A DNA stretch of 64,000 nucleotides from Apoda limacodes (taxonomy: Eukaryota; Arthropoda; Insecta; Lepidoptera; Limacodidae), in contig OX291544.1 of NCBI GenBank assembly GCA_946406115.1, positions 18,493,521-18,557,520 of the forward strand, given 5' to 3'. The notes beneath the pieces are model-generated. The model was not told the DNA's origin. It worked only from the letters and a program-made list of their open reading frames with translations, and ran no database searches. Positions 1-10,649 of the stretch are shown one piece after another. Within the stretch, counting starts at the first letter, position 1. Each line of letters begins with the position of its first letter. Both the position numbers and the translations under genes were made by a program.

Positions 1-54
1 AGCTTATGACTGGTTTTATATTTCCCACATTTGGACTTTCATTTCGTTATCTAC

Positions 55-115
55 GACAAGAAAGTTGAGGATGTCTAATGGCGGCGCTACTTAGCTGCTA
101 TATGGGGTATGTACA
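55..115. repeat. MITE-like repeat end (TCTAATGGCGGCGCTA family)
   Basis: The phrase TCTAATGGCGGCGCTA followed by TTAGCTGCTA matches the right ends of similar elements near 24715-24755 and 25205-25225, and in reverse the left end near 23400. It is a short end fragment directly left of a LINE tail. The family is not named here. Confidence 0.5.
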
Positions 116-139
116 ATTAAGGGAACAAGTTAGATAGTT

Positions 140-620
140 CTCAGGTCGCTTAGCAGCAATCCCATTGGTATGCTCACCACAGCACCACAACAGACAGACT
201 GCAAACAAACCAAGAATGTTCTTACATCCTTGGACGCAAATCTGTCGCACAAACTGTTAAAACTTAGCAGGAAAAACCTACGCTACATAGTTGGCATAAT
301 AACAGGTCACTGCCCGCTAAACAGGCACTTTTTCAATATCGGCGTTACTGACAGTCCTCTATGCAGGGGCTGTATGGAAGCCGAGGAGACACCGTCTCAC
401 GTGGTTCTTCATTGCAAAAGCGTGAGCGACTAACGGACAAAGCTCCTTAAGAATCCACAAACCATGAGAGAGGCGCTGAATAACATCAGATGCCTCCTTA
501 ACTTTTGGATGGAGCTGGGATGGTATGAGTAACCAATGACAGGTATTGGTTACCTACGTACAATGGCCCTATTATGAGGCTAAGTGCGGAAAACATAAGT
601 CCAACTAACTAACTAACTAT
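140..620 (+). pseudogene. 3' end of an I/R1-type LINE (ribonuclease H tail plus 3' UTR)
   Basis: The open frame 170-433 encodes the end of a LINE ribonuclease-H/zinc-knuckle region: GHCPLNRHF, then a cysteine cluster CRGC and HVVLHC, the C-x2-C...H-x4-C tail typical of LINE ORF2 C-termini in the I/R1/jockey group. Homology continues after the stop at 431 in the next frame, ending with FWMELGWYE and a stop at about 532, so a frameshift is present. A short 3' UTR follows and ends in a tetranucleotide tail (ACTA)n near 603-618. This is a 5'-truncated, dead copy that begins around 130. Confidence 0.75.
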
Positions 621-1680
621 GCTCTCCACAGGGGAAAATTGATGTAGGTACTAGCATTCCAGGAGCATTAATTTTCGTACATACGCTGGTCAGAACTCAA
701 ACCAATCATTAATCAAGTCACCGATTGTTAGAAACTACAGCCAACCTTGCCTCTCCAAAATAGTTTGTATAAGAAATGGTGGTATGGTTCTTTTCTGGTT
801 TTAAATTATGGATGGTTGGTATGATTTTTTTCAGAATAATCGCATTTTAATGGCACCTTAAATAATAAATCCATAATTGATAAAAAAATTGTAGTCTAAT
901 AAAATCAGAGTGAAAAAAATTAAATACTTTACCATCTCAATCCGCACTCTTTACCTAAAGCACACCGTGATTTTTCCACTGCCGTATTGTAGCTCCGAGA
1001 GCAAGAAATATGGTATTAACCAAGTGTCGAGAAAATCACCTAATTTTATTCTTGTTTTAAATTTCGGACACAAACTTAACCAAGAATCCTGAACCACTTA
1101 CCGGGCACTGACTGATATTTAAAAAAAACAGGAAAAGTGCGGGTCCATGGGGTCCTTGTAAACTTGTATGTAAATAATTAAATTGTCTGTCACAAGAATC
1201 GAGTTTAAAAAAATTTTGCCCTTTTTCTTTAGTATTTTAAATTTCTCCCTAAAATCGGGTTAAAGGGCAAACTAATTAACTTTGTAATTTAAAAAAAAAA
1301 TCTCCCAAACATTGATAATATGTATGTACTTACCTAAATCATGGTCAATTCTCCAACTGCAAAAGTAAGTTTGTAATGTAATAGTAACAAATCCAAACAT
1401 AATATTTGTGAAAGCCTGTATATTTGTTTGTTTCTTTATTATTGCTTCACGTCTTTTTTTTATAATTTATTTTATGTTTTTTTTAAACTGACATTGGTTA
1501 TTTTTTTGCATAAAATTTTGGGTAATAGCAACTTCACAGATTAACACAAGTTTCCAAATCGCACTTGTGTTATTTTAGCTAAAATTTTGATTAGTTTATT
1601 AACAGCATGGGAATTTGGAAATGTACCAATCGTTACACACATTGTAACTAGTACTATCGAAGTTTTATTGGAGTTACTTG
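621..1680. other. AT-rich stretch without recognisable gene
   Basis: Homopolymer runs and low-complexity AT-rich sequence. The short open frame at 910-1092 has no recognisable motif and no splice context, and I see no conserved coding signature on either strand. Confidence 0.5.
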
Positions 1681-1684
1681 AGTG

Positions 1685-2312
1685 TGCCATGCTCTCAAAC
1701 TCTGGGGTGGTGGCGTGTGTGTCGGGTCATTACGTTCCCTAAAACATGGTTGAGCGAAGCGATGGCTAATTCATGTGTCATACTCGTGAACGGGTGCCGC
1801 CTGTGAAGACTAGTCTGCTCTTGCAAACTTCTTTGTACCCTTGTAGTTACTTTTTTGTTTTGTTTATCAATACTGTTAGACATTTATAAGTGATGAATAG
1901 GTACATGAACTGTCTTTTTTTTTTTATATTATGCAATAAGATACTTTTTTATGTAGTGCTTGTGCATTTTATGTTTTTTATGTTTGTAATGAAAAGTGTC
2001 CTTCTATGATAGGAAGGGGATTTTCTTATATTTTAAGTGGACGATGTTAAAGAAAGGGAGAAAAGAAATGCCCTTGCTGAGTTTCTTGCCGGTTCTTCTC
2101 AGTACAAGGTCTCCCGCCCTAAAGACTTACGAACCGATGGCGTAGTGACATTCATAAGTGCTCAATTATTGTTGCCTAAATTGAATAAATGATATTGATT
2201 TGATTCCCTTGCAAGCGTCAAAATATGCAGCATAAACGGAGCATATACGTTTCTTATGATTCGTGACATTCATAAGTGCTCAATTATTGTAGCCTAAATT
2301 GAATAAATATAA
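1685..2312 (+). repeat. Lepidopteran LINE/SINE 3' end with duplicated tail
   Basis: The motif GAGTTTCTTGCCGGTTCTTC (about 2078) and the tail CCTAAATTGAATAAATGA (about 2173) are seen at the 3' end of abundant lepidopteran retroelements. The last 45 bp or so, beginning GTGACATTCATAAGTGCTCA, occur at 2145-2190 and again at 2265-2310, so the tail is duplicated with about 75 bp between the copies. No coding part is recognisable. Confidence 0.5.
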
Positions 2313-2884
2313 CATAAATTTTTTAGCGGACTGTTATCGAAAATACTACAACTTTTCAAGTTTTGAGTTATAGGTATTACCTAAGGACCTACCAGACCAC
2401 ATGTTCAAATTAAAATGCGCAAATAAAAAAGCAGTAGTAATTTAAGCCATTATAGCTTCCTCTGCAGGGGCACAGGCCTCTTCGTGGAGAAGAAGGCTTA
2501 GGCCATAGTCCACCATACTGGCCTAGTGCGTGTTAGAGGACGTTGTCAAGTCACCACTCGACAGTTAGAATTTTCATGCCTCCTTTAACACGAAACACTC
2601 CCTCCGAAACACGAAATAACACATAAAAATGAGCCACTAGGTATGCCCCATCCAGGTACTCTGGCTACTTCCGTCGTTGCATAACTTCGTGTGTAGTTTC
2701 CAGTAGACAAATGTAACTGAGTCACAAACTCGTTGCTTCTTTCCATTTCTTAGTACCACTGCGAAAGCATTCAAAATAAAAACACATTTTAATCCTAACA
2801 TAATTTTCTAATAAAGAAAAAATTTGGAATTTTAAAACTTAAGCAATGTTCGCCCGGTTTCGGAAAATCATTAGGGGATGTATT

Positions 2885-3305
2885 TTTGGGGTTCGTACCC
2901 AACGGGTAATTAGCGGAACCCTATTACTAAGACTTCGCTGTCCGTCCGTCCGTCCGTCTGTCACCAGGCTGTATCTCATGTACCGTGATAGCTAGACAGC
3001 TGCAATTTTTACGGAAGATGTATTTTTGTTGCCGCTATAACAAAAAAAACTAAAAACAGAATAAAATAAATATTTAAGGGGGCATTTTTTTGCTCGATTT
3101 TGCTCGATATTGATAACGGCAACAGGTAGACGCTTCAAATATAGATATAAATATACACTTTAAAAATAAGTAATTAAATTAAAATAAAACAAATATTTAA
3201 GGGGGCTCCTCCCATACAACAAACGTAATTTATTGGCGTTTTTATAGATAATGGTACGGAACCCTTCGTGCGCTAGTCCGACTCGCACTTGGCCGATTTT
3301 TATGA
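2885..3305 (-). repeat. Dispersed repeat, GGCCAAGTGCGAGT family, inverted copy
   Basis: One end reads GGGTTCGTACCC, followed by a (CCGT)n-like tract (TCCGTCCGTCCGTCCGTCTG). The other end reads TAGTCCGACTCGCACTTGGC, the reverse of the canonical GGCCAAGTGCGAGTCGGACT start. Related copies in this window lie at 12675-13320, 20398-20850 and 29567-29962, with fragments elsewhere. It is non-coding. Confidence 0.7.
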
Positions 3306-3624
3306 ACATTCAGATATTTTTGTAGGTAAAACCATAAATATTAAAAGCTAGCATCTGTTTTGCAAAGTCTACGTGGATGAAGTCGCGGGAATAAGAAAGT
3401 ATATATATTGCAATAACCGGTTTAAACTTAATTAAATAAGTTGTTATGACGATATTCATTTGCAAATAATTATGCATATTTTAAATTTAAACATTTGGCA
3501 AGGCAAGAAAAACATTTGAATGGCTTTTCAATACGAGTAATGACAATGTCAATATAATTACTACAGTTAATAAAACTGTCTCTTATTACATTACTAACAA
3601 ACTTATTAGGACTTAACTTAGGAG

Positions 3625-3885
3625 ATCGTGGCCTGGTAACATTTGTCTATCGGAAACGATATATAAAGTTAAGCAACGTCGAGCGTGCTCATTGGATATG
3701 CAACCCCCTAGATGGCACCGGTTCTGAGGTCTTCCGTGTTTCGGTCCGACTGCTGTAGGCGGCTTGAAAAGTCAGACAGTCGAGAGGCCACTGGATTGAC
3801 AACTTCTACCAATTAGCACTGGGCCATCGCGGCGGACTATGGTCTAAACCTCCTTTCTTTCGGGCTGTGCCCCGCTAGTAGGCAA
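3625..3885 (+). repeat. 5S rRNA-derived SINE, degraded
   Basis: The segment TAAAGTTAAGCAACGTCGAG (about 3668-3687) corresponds to the middle of 5S rRNA (GTTAAGCAACGTCGAGC). It is followed by a diverged remnant of the GGATGGGTGACC region and by a tail not related to 5S. Preceding it is GGCCTGGTAACATTTGTCTA. This is a dispersed copy derived from 5S, not a functional 5S gene, because both ends of the rRNA are missing. A second copy is at 43728-43812. Confidence 0.65.
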
Positions 3886-3899
3886 AAACAACGTCTGAG

Positions 3900-5160
3900 A
3901 CATGTAGTAGTGTTTTCTACAGTTAGTTACTACATATAAGTACATCATACACTTATTACGAAAGTAAATAGAAGGACCTAATCAAGTAAGAAGAAATAAG
4001 TCAAGTCAAGGAACAATATTTGGTAAAAATGGATTTACTGTGCCCTCCAGCAAAAACTAATAAATTGAGAAAAGGCATACACAATATTAAAGGAAAAATT
4101 ATTGTTTGTGAAACGAAACAGAACAATTGCTCAAGATTTATTGTTGAAACCATGTTGATGTGTTGAGAACTTTACACACTACAAATGGCTACCTTTTACC
4201 ATGAAAAATATAGCTAGAGTTCTGCGACAGTGGTCATAGTAACAGGCCTAGTGCTGGGACGATGTTTATGATTGATTATAAACAGATTATTGTTGCTATT
4301 ACTATATATGATTGTATATATTTTTAATCGAAAAATTAAATAACCTCTTCTAGCCCTATTCCTCTTGTCCCTGTTTCTCCTTTCCACTCTCAATAAATTT
4401 ATTGAGAAACCTTCCCGGGGCCACAGAATAATTATTGCTCGTAGGCACAAAAACTCACCAAAGATTCAACGGGACGAACAAGGCAACATGCATGTTTATA
4501 TACCTATACAGATAAAGCGTAAATCCAATATTTCAATTTATAAGGTAATTATTTTCGGAGTTCGGAAATGTAATAAAAAAAATATGGGTAGTAAAATCGA
4601 CCGTAACAGGAACGCGTAACTATCAAATTTTGTGAAAGAGTAACGGTGCCCCTTCTCTATGCTTTATTTATTATTATCATTTTTATTTTTAAATTTTTAC
4701 TTTTATTATCTTTTACTTTATTAATCTAAATTAAAGTGCAAGTTTTCCGTAGGTAACTTTGTAGTTTGATTTACCAACCCTGAGCCAAAGAAGGTCTCAT
4801 CTTGCAATACATAATATATTGATATATAAGGAACATATTTCTAGCAATATTTCGTACATACGCGACGAATTAATTACCTCCTTTTTTTTAACCGACTTTA
4901 AAAAAAACATTTGCTTCACCACCAAATTACAATGCTTATTGATCGCCAGCAAGTAATTTAGTAGTTACTAAGAGTACAAAACTTACAAACTAAACATAAT
5001 ATTACAGTAAATCAAACAATAAATACATATTTTAATTGTCAATTGGTTTTTAATTGGATAGTGGGCATATCTACAATGTAAAGCACCAAAAGCCCTCAAT
5101 TCTATAATGGGATTCAAATACTTACAATTGTTTGTACAATACAATACAATACAAATCAAT
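3900..5160. other. Intergenic stretch without recognisable gene
   Basis: AT-rich sequence. Overlapping opposite-strand open frames at 4214-4619 have no recognisable motif, no signal peptide and no splice sites, and are taken as chance frames. Confidence 0.45.
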
Positions 5161-5164
5161 ATCC

Positions 5165-5395
5165 ATATAAATATTATAAATGCTACAGAAACTCTGTCTG
5201 TCTGTCTGTTACCTCTTCACGCTTAAGCCTCTGTACCGATTAAGATGAAATTTGGCATGGAGAGAGTTTGAGGCCCGGAGAAGGACATAGGCTTCTTAAA
5301 AACGTCAAGTGTGGGCCGGTTTTTTTACGATAATTTAGGAGTTACCGTTGAAATCCTAAATCGATAACTGAACCGCGGGCAAAAGCTAGTAAATT
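5165..5395 (-). repeat. Dispersed repeat, GCCCGCGG / TTTATAATATTA family, inverted copy
   Basis: Reading on the minus strand, the copy begins CTAGCTTTTGCCCGCGGTTC, contains the AAGCCTATGTCCTTCTCCGG-like and ATGCCAAATTTCATCTTAAT-like blocks, and ends in a run of (CAGA)n before TTATAATATT. The same architecture recurs at 25770, 28905, 30655, 36585, 46865 and 58480. Confidence 0.7.
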
Positions 5396-6039
5396 ATATG
5401 GTTTTATTGGCCTTTGCCTTGTAACTCATCAAGTAACGCAGTGTTGATGTAATAAACTTTTTTAACACTTTCATTGTTTGCACCTTTGCATATAATGCCT
5501 AACTATTTTCATAAATTGCAGCAATATTTTATACCACTTTTTTTCAACATAGAAACCATAAATAAATTCCAAGGTGTCAGAGAATGACTTCTATGAAGGT
5601 CGCATCGTAATATTAAGAGAGAAACGGCTCTTGTGGAAACGTGGATTAACCGAGTGTGAACAGGCAGAGCGAAGGTTATATTTTGAATAAATTAGGATAT
5701 ATGAAAGGTCACGAGGTGAGTCGTCTCGTCCGACTATATCACATTATGTTTATTTCAGGCCCCGGTCGTCTATCCCGTTATCGGACTTCAAATGTAAAAA
5801 GGTCTGTGAGTTTGTTAGGATTATAGAGACCCTTTGCTCTTAGTAAGCTCGTACTGGACATTTTATTATGTGATTGCATTTCGTTATCTCAAAGTTTTTT
5901 AAGTAGTTAGGTAGAAAAATATGTAATAAATTATCTTGTTATAAATATTTAATTTTATAGTAAAAAGCTATTTCAAGCTAGGTAATAAATAGGATAATAA
6001 ATATAATAGGCTAAGCAATTATTCATAATTCATAAATCG

Positions 6040-6175
6040 TGCTTTCGTTCGTTCGTTTCAGTCGGAAGACGACCACTGTTGGACGTATGCCTCTCCTATA
6101 TGTCTCCACAGCGTCCGGTCCTGATTAGAGCAAACACCTTCCGCCTTCAAAAACTCACAAAACATTAAAAAATAA
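6040..6175. repeat. Dispersed lepidopteran repeat fragment (GGAAGACGACCACTG type)
   Basis: CAGTCGGAAGACGACCACTG followed by TTGGACGTATGCCTCTCC and TGTCTCCACAGCG resembles a very common lepidopteran LINE-associated sequence. It is preceded by a (GTTC)n microsatellite-like run. It is a short non-coding fragment. Confidence 0.4.
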
Positions 6176-6179
6176 ACCT

Positions 6180-7300
6180 AACGCACATAGAACATTAAGC
6201 TGGGTGTTTTATTCTCTTTGAAGTCAAATCCCAAAAATTTGCAGCAATCCATGTGCGTAAGGTAAACATACATACATAACAACATGCAAACATACACTCA
6301 AACATTCATACATACATTTATATTTTTTGAAGTCGGTTAAAAACCAAATGTTCATACACTTCATTATGGTTTACGTGGGATGGAATTTATCAAAAAGTCT
6401 CGTATCACCTGCACCATGCTGCAACTGCAATGCATTTCGTCTCTGCTCTATTCTACATAGTCCCTTTAGCATTCAGTTTATTATTTCTTGAAGCATGAAC
6501 ATTATTCCGAACACATCTGTAAAATTAAAAAAGTCCCACGAGCCCTGAGCCACCTGAAGAAAACTGGAAATGTCCTAAAGAAACCCGAGGATATAGGCGC
6601 ATGACCTGTTTTCCATTCAAATCCACATATTTGGAACCTAAAATAACAAATTTTGACTTAGCTTCAGTCGATAAAGTACCCAAATAAGAGAAATCAAAGT
6701 AAACAAGTAAAACAAGTTACACTAATTTTGGCGACATGTCCATCCATTCGTATTTCAGTCATTTTTTACAGAATCTGTTAGGACTACAGTGATAAAATTA
6801 AATTAAATAAATATTGAACTCAAAAATATGTACCTAATAATAATATTTACCTAAAGAACACATTTTTTTTAAACAATCAGTGTTGTGTCAACTTTTTAAA
6901 AATATGTTTTTAATGGTAGCTTATTCAAAGTAGTAGACAGTGTTAGCAATTAGATTTTGATAAAACTTATTAACGATTTGAAGTATTATTTATTTACTAA
7001 AAAAACATGACTTTTGAAAAATTAGCTCGATAGAGAATGTTGTAAATATTTTACAGATATTCAAAGAATACAAAAAAATCAAAGTATTATATTTGTGTGT
7101 TGGTGACGTCACTAACTTTGTATGGTTTTAGCCTCTGAAGCTTAGTAAATATAAGACCATTAAAAAAACAGTCGTTTACCGCCGTCTTTAATACATAGGT
7201 ATCATTGATATTTAGCAATAAATATATAACATTGTATAAATTAGCAGAATACATCGTATCACATAGTCATAACTAGACCCTAAAAATAGATAAACACTTT
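6180..7300. other. Downstream flank of the secreted-protein gene, no gene seen
   Basis: AT-rich sequence. Reverse-strand TTTATT at about 6987-6994 could act as the AATAAA signal for the minus-strand gene that ends at 7305, but it lies 300 bp away and is unverified. Confidence 0.35.
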
Positions 7301-7304
7301 CACA

Positions 7305-9282
7305 TCATTTCCTCAGTGATCGTAGGTAATCTATAAAATGCTTCAAAACCGTCTTCTCCTGACTGCGTTCGTATAAAGTGTAAGACAATAGGCGGGTCAC
7401 ACGTCCCGAGCCTGTCGAATTCGTTGGTACCGCTGATTCTTTGAATTGTTCTAAAATTTTTGGTGTCTCTAAAACTGCCAAAATAACAGTATCTTTCTCC
7501 ATTTGATTTGGGTCTCGTGTGAAATTTTTAGAGTTTACATCTAAATTTTTTTGAGGGGGTAAAATATGGTCCTTTATTAAGAATGGTTCCGTGACAGGTT
7601 TAATAGTTGAACTGCGATCTGTGACCCATATTATTTCTTCTTCTGTCGTAACCTTTTCATCATTTGGTGTATTTTTCATTAATTCTAATATATCACTTGA
7701 CTCTAAAGATTTCGCTGACCGCTGTTGATTTGTGGCTAGTGTTTCAGTTTTATTTTTAATATCAGACTTTTTTTCTGTCTCAGATATTTTAGGATATTCT
7801 TCAATCTCACTGAGACGTTGAGCAACAACGGGTGCTTCACTATTTAGTGGAAATGAAACAGATGATGATGTATCAATTGGATAGAGTGTAGTTGACTTTA
7901 GATCTTCCGAGGTAACTGGTATTTCATTACGTGATTTAAGCAATGGTACCAACATAGAAACGGTATCATATTTTATTTCCACAGGCAAAAATGTTTCTGA
8001 ACTATCTTTAGTACTTAATGCATCTGGAGTAGTAAATTCTGTAGAATCCTCGGTGACTAAAGTTGCTGACGTAAATGGTTGTTCTGATTCTGATGAATTC
8101 TCGTTAATGTTTTTTGGAGGTTCGTTTAGTGGCTCTATAACAGTGGTTTCTCCATATATTCTATCAATATTCTGTTTCTCTGTTGTATCTTCATTTGGCA
8201 AATCGGTTATTTCCTTTAATATTTGTGGTGTCAATGTTGTCATTTCATAATCTACATCTTTTTCTGTTGTCTGCCATGTTTTGGTTACATCATATTCGTC
8301 TTCGTTTTGCAAAGGAAGCGATGACGAGAGAGAAATGTCACTCTCGACAGTAGTAATACCATGTGTAATACTATTGTTAGCTGTAGGAAGGTTATTAACC
8401 TGTGTTACTTCTGGAAGTGACTTTGTTGTTTGTTGTATGAAAGCCAGGTTAGTTTCTGTAACTTCTGATAATTTATCTGATTGTGAAGAAATAGTACTAT
8501 CTGTAACGTAACCTTCGGTAGGGACATCCGAAGCTGGAGCTGATAAATCATTAGGTTCATCTAATGGTTTTCCCGTCGTTAACGTTAGTACGACAGCTAA
8601 GATCTGTAATAAAATATTTAAAAATTTAAACCAAAATTAAAGCGTGTATCTAGATATATATCGTTACGGTTGTAATCTCCCGAAAGCGGTACCAAGTGGC
8701 TGGAGACATATTGAAATCAAAATAAGGGGGAAAAGCCTCGTTTCACCAACGACATCAGTCCTACTTGACAGGTGGTAAACCTAAATCCGCAACACTGCTT
8801 CTGATACAGTGTATCTGAACTAAGGAAGCTTTATATCGGCTCCGTGGCTCAGTGCGTAACGATCCGACTACTGAATCGAGGAGCGTTGTTTCGATTTCCG
8901 CACAAGACAAATATTAATAATCGTATGTTTGTCTTGAGACTAGGTGTTTACCATGTATAATATGAATGTATTTACAAAAAAAAAGTATATTTATAAATAT
9001 ATATATATTTGTATCCGTTGTCTGGTATCCATAGCACAAGCTTTGCTTAGTTTGGGACCAGACAGCGCTGTGTGCAATGTCCAAAAATATTTATTTATTT
9101 GTATATGATAGGTAATGACAAAATGTGAGCCTAGGAACAGAATATACCCCCTTTGTCAATTCTTGACGAACTATAAGTAGTAACTAAGTCAGAATTTGAC
9201 ATGAAGGTCTCAATAAGAAATGTAATGCAGAATCATAATAATAGTATTAAATCTAATTACAATAACTTACCATAAACCTCAT
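7305..9282 (-). CDS. Secreted Ser/Thr/Glu-rich, mucin-like protein (two exons, about 436 aa)
   Basis: Not recognised as a named family. Exon 1 (9282-9271) encodes only MRFM and ends at a GTAAGT donor (9270-9265). Exon 2 starts at 8603 after a TTTATTACAG-like acceptor, is joined in phase 0 and runs uninterrupted to TGA at 7305. The joined N-terminus MRFMILAVVLTLTTG is a clear signal peptide; cutting the signal after four codons is common in insect cuticle-protein and other secreted-protein genes. The mature chain is acidic, very rich in Thr, Ser, Glu and Pro-flanked clusters, without obvious Cys or globular motifs, so O-glycosylation is plausible (inference). The last 35 residues are basic and end in DYLRSLRK. 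A 667-bp intron carries a tRNA-derived SINE. A TATA box lies about 50 bp upstream of the start codon. The structure supports a real gene; its role is unknown. Confidence 0.8.
8836..9112 (+). repeat. tRNA-derived SINE in the intron of the secreted-protein gene
   Basis: The head resembles a tRNA with pol III boxes: A-box-like GTGGCTCAGTGCGTAACG (about 8843) and B-box-like TGTTTCGATTTCC (about 8887). The body contains CATAGCACAAGCTTTGCTTA and AGCGCTGTGTGCAATGTCC before an AT-rich tail. Inverted relatives lie at 25330-25460 and 27240-27450. It is opposite in orientation to the host gene. Confidence 0.75.
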
Positions 9283-9330
9283 GATGTCAAGAGAATGACC
9301 ACGATCTATTGAATTTATAGTTCTCTTTTT

Positions 9331-9338
9331 CTTATATA
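9331..9338 (-). promoter_or_regulatory. TATA box of the secreted-protein gene
   Basis: TATATAAG on the minus strand, 49-56 bp upstream of the ATG at 9282. With transcription starting the usual 25-30 bp downstream, the 5' UTR would be only about 20-30 nt. A strong TATA box and very short leader fit insect secretory-tissue genes (inference). Confidence 0.6.
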
Positions 9339-9564
9339 CGACTGTTTATGATTAAAGTTGCCCAATGACATTGGCATTGTAATTTAATTTGCATGTTTAT
9401 TTTATTAATTTTATTGAAAACTCTATTGCCTGCCGTATACTAGGGGCTTGCTAAAAAGGTTAGCAACACTGTATGTCTGTGGATACATATTATAACAAAA
9501 GTTTTTTAAATATCAAATATTATAAAACATCCCTTTTGTCGTAATCTTTTGTATAAATAAAAAC

Positions 9565-9740
9565 CGGCCAAGAGCGAATCGGGCTCGCGCATGTTACGCA
9601 CCGAGATTATCACCCACCACTTCAAAATGCACTTGCACTATTTTCGTTGTAAGTTAAAAAGCTTGTTCAGTTTTTACGATACAGCACCCTTCGATTACGG
9701 AACTCAAAAAACCATTTTACAATAGATGGCCCGCGAGTCG
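9565..9740 (+). repeat. Fragment of the GGCCAAGTGCGAGT repeat family
   Basis: AACCGGCCAAGAGCGAATCG followed by GGCTCGCGCA is a diverged start of the family; the end near 9700-9710 (TACGGAACTCAAAAA) is a diverged GTACGGAACCC end. The copy is shortened internally. Confidence 0.5.
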
Positions 9741-9769
9741 TATTAAAAATAAGTACAATTCATATATTA

Positions 9770-9985
9770 TGTAGTTAAGTTTTTGACGTGACAACGTCTT
9801 ATAAATTGGTTTGCCGGGTGACACTTCAAGAAACTGCGTTACGCTCCGCTCACGTTATGCGCTCACAATGAGAGCGAGTGAGAGGCACGCGCCCGCCTAA
9901 GAGCGAGAGAGACAGACATAAAATCATTGTCACGTAAAACTTTCGCCCGTATACCGACTTTACAGGCAACCAGTTTTTTTTTAAA
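9770..9985 (-). repeat. MITE-like element, second copy of the one inside the Harbinger-like transposase
   Basis: On the minus strand this matches 32975-33199 almost base for base: AACTGGTTGCCTGTAAAGTC, CGGGCGAAAGTTTTACGTGA, the CTCTCTCGCTCTTAGGCGGG block, and the end TTGTCACGTCAAAAACT. The inner ends TTTTACGTGACAA and TTGTCACGTCAAAA form a short inverted repeat. It is non-coding. Confidence 0.7.
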
Positions 9986-10129
9986 GTAAATCGTGACTGG
10001 AGTCTATAGCAAAACAACGTTCAACGGTTTAATAAAATAAATAAAATAAAATAAAGCTTACTTATATAATATAAATTATACAATATACATTTAATCATAT
10101 TTAAATATACACATTAGTGTAGGTATGTG

Positions 10130-10645
10130 TAGCAGTCCCCTTAACGGCGTAGGCCCCCCCTAAATCTCTCCACATATTAATAGTATATCGTGCCGACACT
10201 ATCCAGACTGGAATAGGTACATGTTGGATAAAAATGTCTCAACATGTCTTCCTCTTATATCTTGTTTTCTTTTGTTTAACCAAAGTGTCTATTCGGTAGA
10301 ACATATGTCTTTCTATTATTTCCTTCTATTATTAACATTAAATTATATATTATAATATATTAATTTACTATGATCTGCAGATATCTGTCGGCCTGTCCTT
10401 TCCATTTAAGTAATCTTACTTTTACTTCAACATCCATTATTTTAGTTCTTTTGCTTAAATGCTTGTTGCTTATTTTCTCCAATCTTCGTATTCCTTATAT
10501 AATGACAGTCATAAGATAGACATGGTATTATTACTGATTCATACACTTTCTTTTTGACATGTACGTTAATTTCTCTATTTCTTCATTAAATACCTCTTTT
10601 AATCCCCCGTATTTTATTCATTTTAAGGCAATTGTTCTTTATCTG
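10130..10645 (-). pseudogene. Degraded RTE-type LINE, C-terminal part of the reverse-transcriptase ORF
   Basis: Minus-strand translation in mixed frames gives fragments such as KVYESVIIPCLSY and LWRDLGGAYAV. They parallel the RTE-clade C-terminus (V-x-ILPVLTYG region and the final WR-LGEAY motif). The frame is repeatedly interrupted. The catalytic YADD region is not present, so only the 3' end was inserted or preserved. Confidence 0.55.
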
Positions 10646-10649
10646 TACA

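Noticed and set aside
1695..1883. Minus-strand open frame of 62 codons
   Set aside because: It lies in repeat-derived sequence beside a LINE/SINE tail, with no motif or splice context.
3668..3710. Functional 5S rRNA gene
   Set aside because: Only the middle of 5S is recognisable; the 5' third and the 3' end with terminator are absent.
4214..4619. Overlapping open frames on both strands
   Set aside because: Low-complexity translation, mutually overlapping, no recognised motif.
8053..8511. Plus-strand frames opposite the secreted-protein gene
   Set aside because: Antisense shadows of a Ser/Thr-rich coding exon.
8836..8900. Functional tRNA gene
   Set aside because: A- and B-box-like words are present, but the stem pairing is poor and the sequence continues into a SINE body.
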